Positions 14,074 to 14,825 of a DNA stretch of 14,825 nt are shown here, piece after piece. The DNA is taken from assembly GCA_946478935.1 (NCBI GenBank), contig CAMLEL010000017.1, forward strand, positions 1 through 14,825. Direction: 5' to 3'. The position numbers and the translations under genes were made by a program. The notes beneath the pieces were generated by a model. That model searched no databases and was not told the origin of the DNA. It worked only from the letters and a program-made list of their open reading frames with translations. Source of the stretch: an uncultured Armatimonadota bacterium (GTDB lineage Bacteria; Armatimonadota; Fimbriimonadia; Fimbriimonadales; Fimbriimonadaceae). Position 1 is the first letter of the stretch; each line of letters begins with the position of its first letter.

Positions 14074-14825
14074 CGCGAAGTCAACTTTTCACCTTTGCCG
14101 GAACCGCAGCGATTCTAGTTGCCCTTGCCGGTTGTTCAGGTACACCGAAAACGGATACCGTTGGCAACGATGGGTCAGGCGGAACGCCTGCCAAAGACTC
14201 CTATGTCGTTGGATTCTCACAAATCGGCGCGGAGAGCGCTTGGCGAACCGCAAACACCAAATCGATCCAGGATGAGGCCGCCAAGCGAGGGGTCGAGCTC
14301 AAGTTCGCCGATGCTCAGCAGAAGCAAGAGAATCAGATCAAAGCGATTCGGTCCTTCATCGCTCAAGATGTGGATGTGATTGCCTTTTCACCGGTCGTTG
14401 AGACTGGCTGGGAGCCCGTAATGCGTGAGGCAAAGCAGGCGAACATTCCAGTGATCGTGTCCGATCGGCGACCTGAAGTTCCGGAAGATCTTTATGTGAC
14501 CTTCATCGGTTCCGACTTCGTCGCTGAAGGTCGCATGGCGGCCGAATGGCTCGCTACGAAGATGAATGGCAAAGCGGTCATCGCCGAGCTTCAAGGAACT
14601 CCAGGGAGCGCTCCGGCCAACGATCGCAAGAAGGGCTTCGCCGAAGAGATCGCCAAGCACCCCGACATGAAGGTGGTCTTCTCCCAGACAGGCGAATTCA
14701 CACGCGCGAAAGGGAAAGAAGTCATGGAAGCGCTGTTAAAGAGCCCTCAGGGATCGCAGATCATTGCCCTCTATGCTCACAACGACGACATGGCTTTGGG
14801 AGCGATTCAGGCAATCGAAGAGGCA
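14070..14825 (+). CDS. ytfQ: YtfQ-like galactofuranose ABC transporter substrate-binding lipoprotein (3' truncated)
   Basis: The first 252 residues of a periplasmic-binding-protein-I type sugar-binding protein; the frame is open to the window end. It begins with a lipoprotein signal (AAILVALAGC, lipobox cysteine C22), then a Gly/Ser/Thr-rich tether. The body closely follows E. coli YtfQ, the galactofuranose-binding protein of the YtfQRT-YjfF importer: VGFSQIGAESAWR, ADAQQKQENQIKAIRSFIAQ, PVVETGWEPV, ELQGTPG, DRKKGFAEEI, GEFTRAKGKEVMEALL and YAHNDDMALGAIQAI. E. coli YtfQ is a soluble secreted protein, whereas this one appears lipid-anchored. ATG 14070 overlaps the previous stop (ATGA). The ATPase and permease genes would be expected just downstream. 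Galactofuranose as substrate is likely by family but not proven. Confidence 0.93.
   Translation, partial: MTRSQLFTFAGTAAILVALAGCSGTPKTDTVGNDGSGGTPAKDSYVVGFSQIGAESAWRTANTKSIQDEAAKRGVELKFADAQQKQENQIKAIRSFIAQDVDVIAFSPVVETGWEPVMREAKQANIPVIVSDRRPEVPEDLYVTFIGSDFVAEGRMAAEWLATKMNGKAVIAELQGTPGSAPANDRKKGFAEEIAKHPDMKVVFSQTGEFTRAKGKEVMEALLKSPQGSQIIALYAHNDDMALGAIQAIEEA

Overview
The window looks like ordinary chromosome from a Gram-negative-type bacterium of moderately high G+C, most likely an Armatimonadota (Fimbriimonas-like) member. The best clue is the prepilin-like protein at 12995-13840. It has the [10 protein letters not shown] cleavage site, the [10 protein letters not shown] stretch and a C-terminal H-X9-DG motif, a combination common in Armatimonadota and Planctomycetota. 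The taxon is inferred from gene families only. Genes are very tightly packed, many junctions are 1-17 bp stop/start overlaps, and five starts are GTG or TTG.

Layout. (1) 1-786: the 3' end of a Lon protease gene, with its Ser/Lys dyad, converging on nadA (788-1885, minus). (2) 2064-7022: a six-gene plus-strand operon of hisN-type histidinol phosphatase, ruvX, mltG, a YqeG-phosphatase/GtrA-flippase fusion, aroE and a long-form sua5. Each gene overlaps the next. (3) 7006-10696, minus strand: a PQQ-propeller exported protein, dprA and nagA, apparently one operon behind a good promoter at 10743-10772. nagA overlaps the end of sua5 by 17 bp. (4) 10852-11544: a polysaccharide deacetylase, followed by a tRNA-Ile(GAT) gene with its own promoter. 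(5) 11693-12868, minus strand: a ROK-family repressor divergent from 12995-14825, which encodes a pseudopilin, a 76-residue one-pass membrane protein and the start of a YtfQ-like galactofuranose-binding lipoprotein cut off by the window end.

How the genes fit. Region 2 mixes housekeeping functions: histidine and shikimate pathways, rRNA/Holliday-junction nuclease family, peptidoglycan chain termination, tRNA t6A synthesis and a lipid-linked phosphatase/flippase. Parts of this order are known elsewhere: ruvX with mltG and yqeG near aroE in Bacillus, and tsaC-aroE near dprA in E. coli. Region 5 reads as a regulated sugar-acquisition locus. The repressor probably acts on the AT-rich divergent intergenic region, which also holds a perfect 11-bp inverted repeat placed over the start of transcription and the ribosome-binding site of the pseudopilin gene.

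The most unusual items are the YqeG-GtrA fusion, the pseudopilin/small membrane protein/sugar-binding lipoprotein operon with its inverted repeat, and a strong 12-bp hairpin inside the start of dprA. I see no CRISPR array, insertion sequence, phage gene or recognisable defence system.
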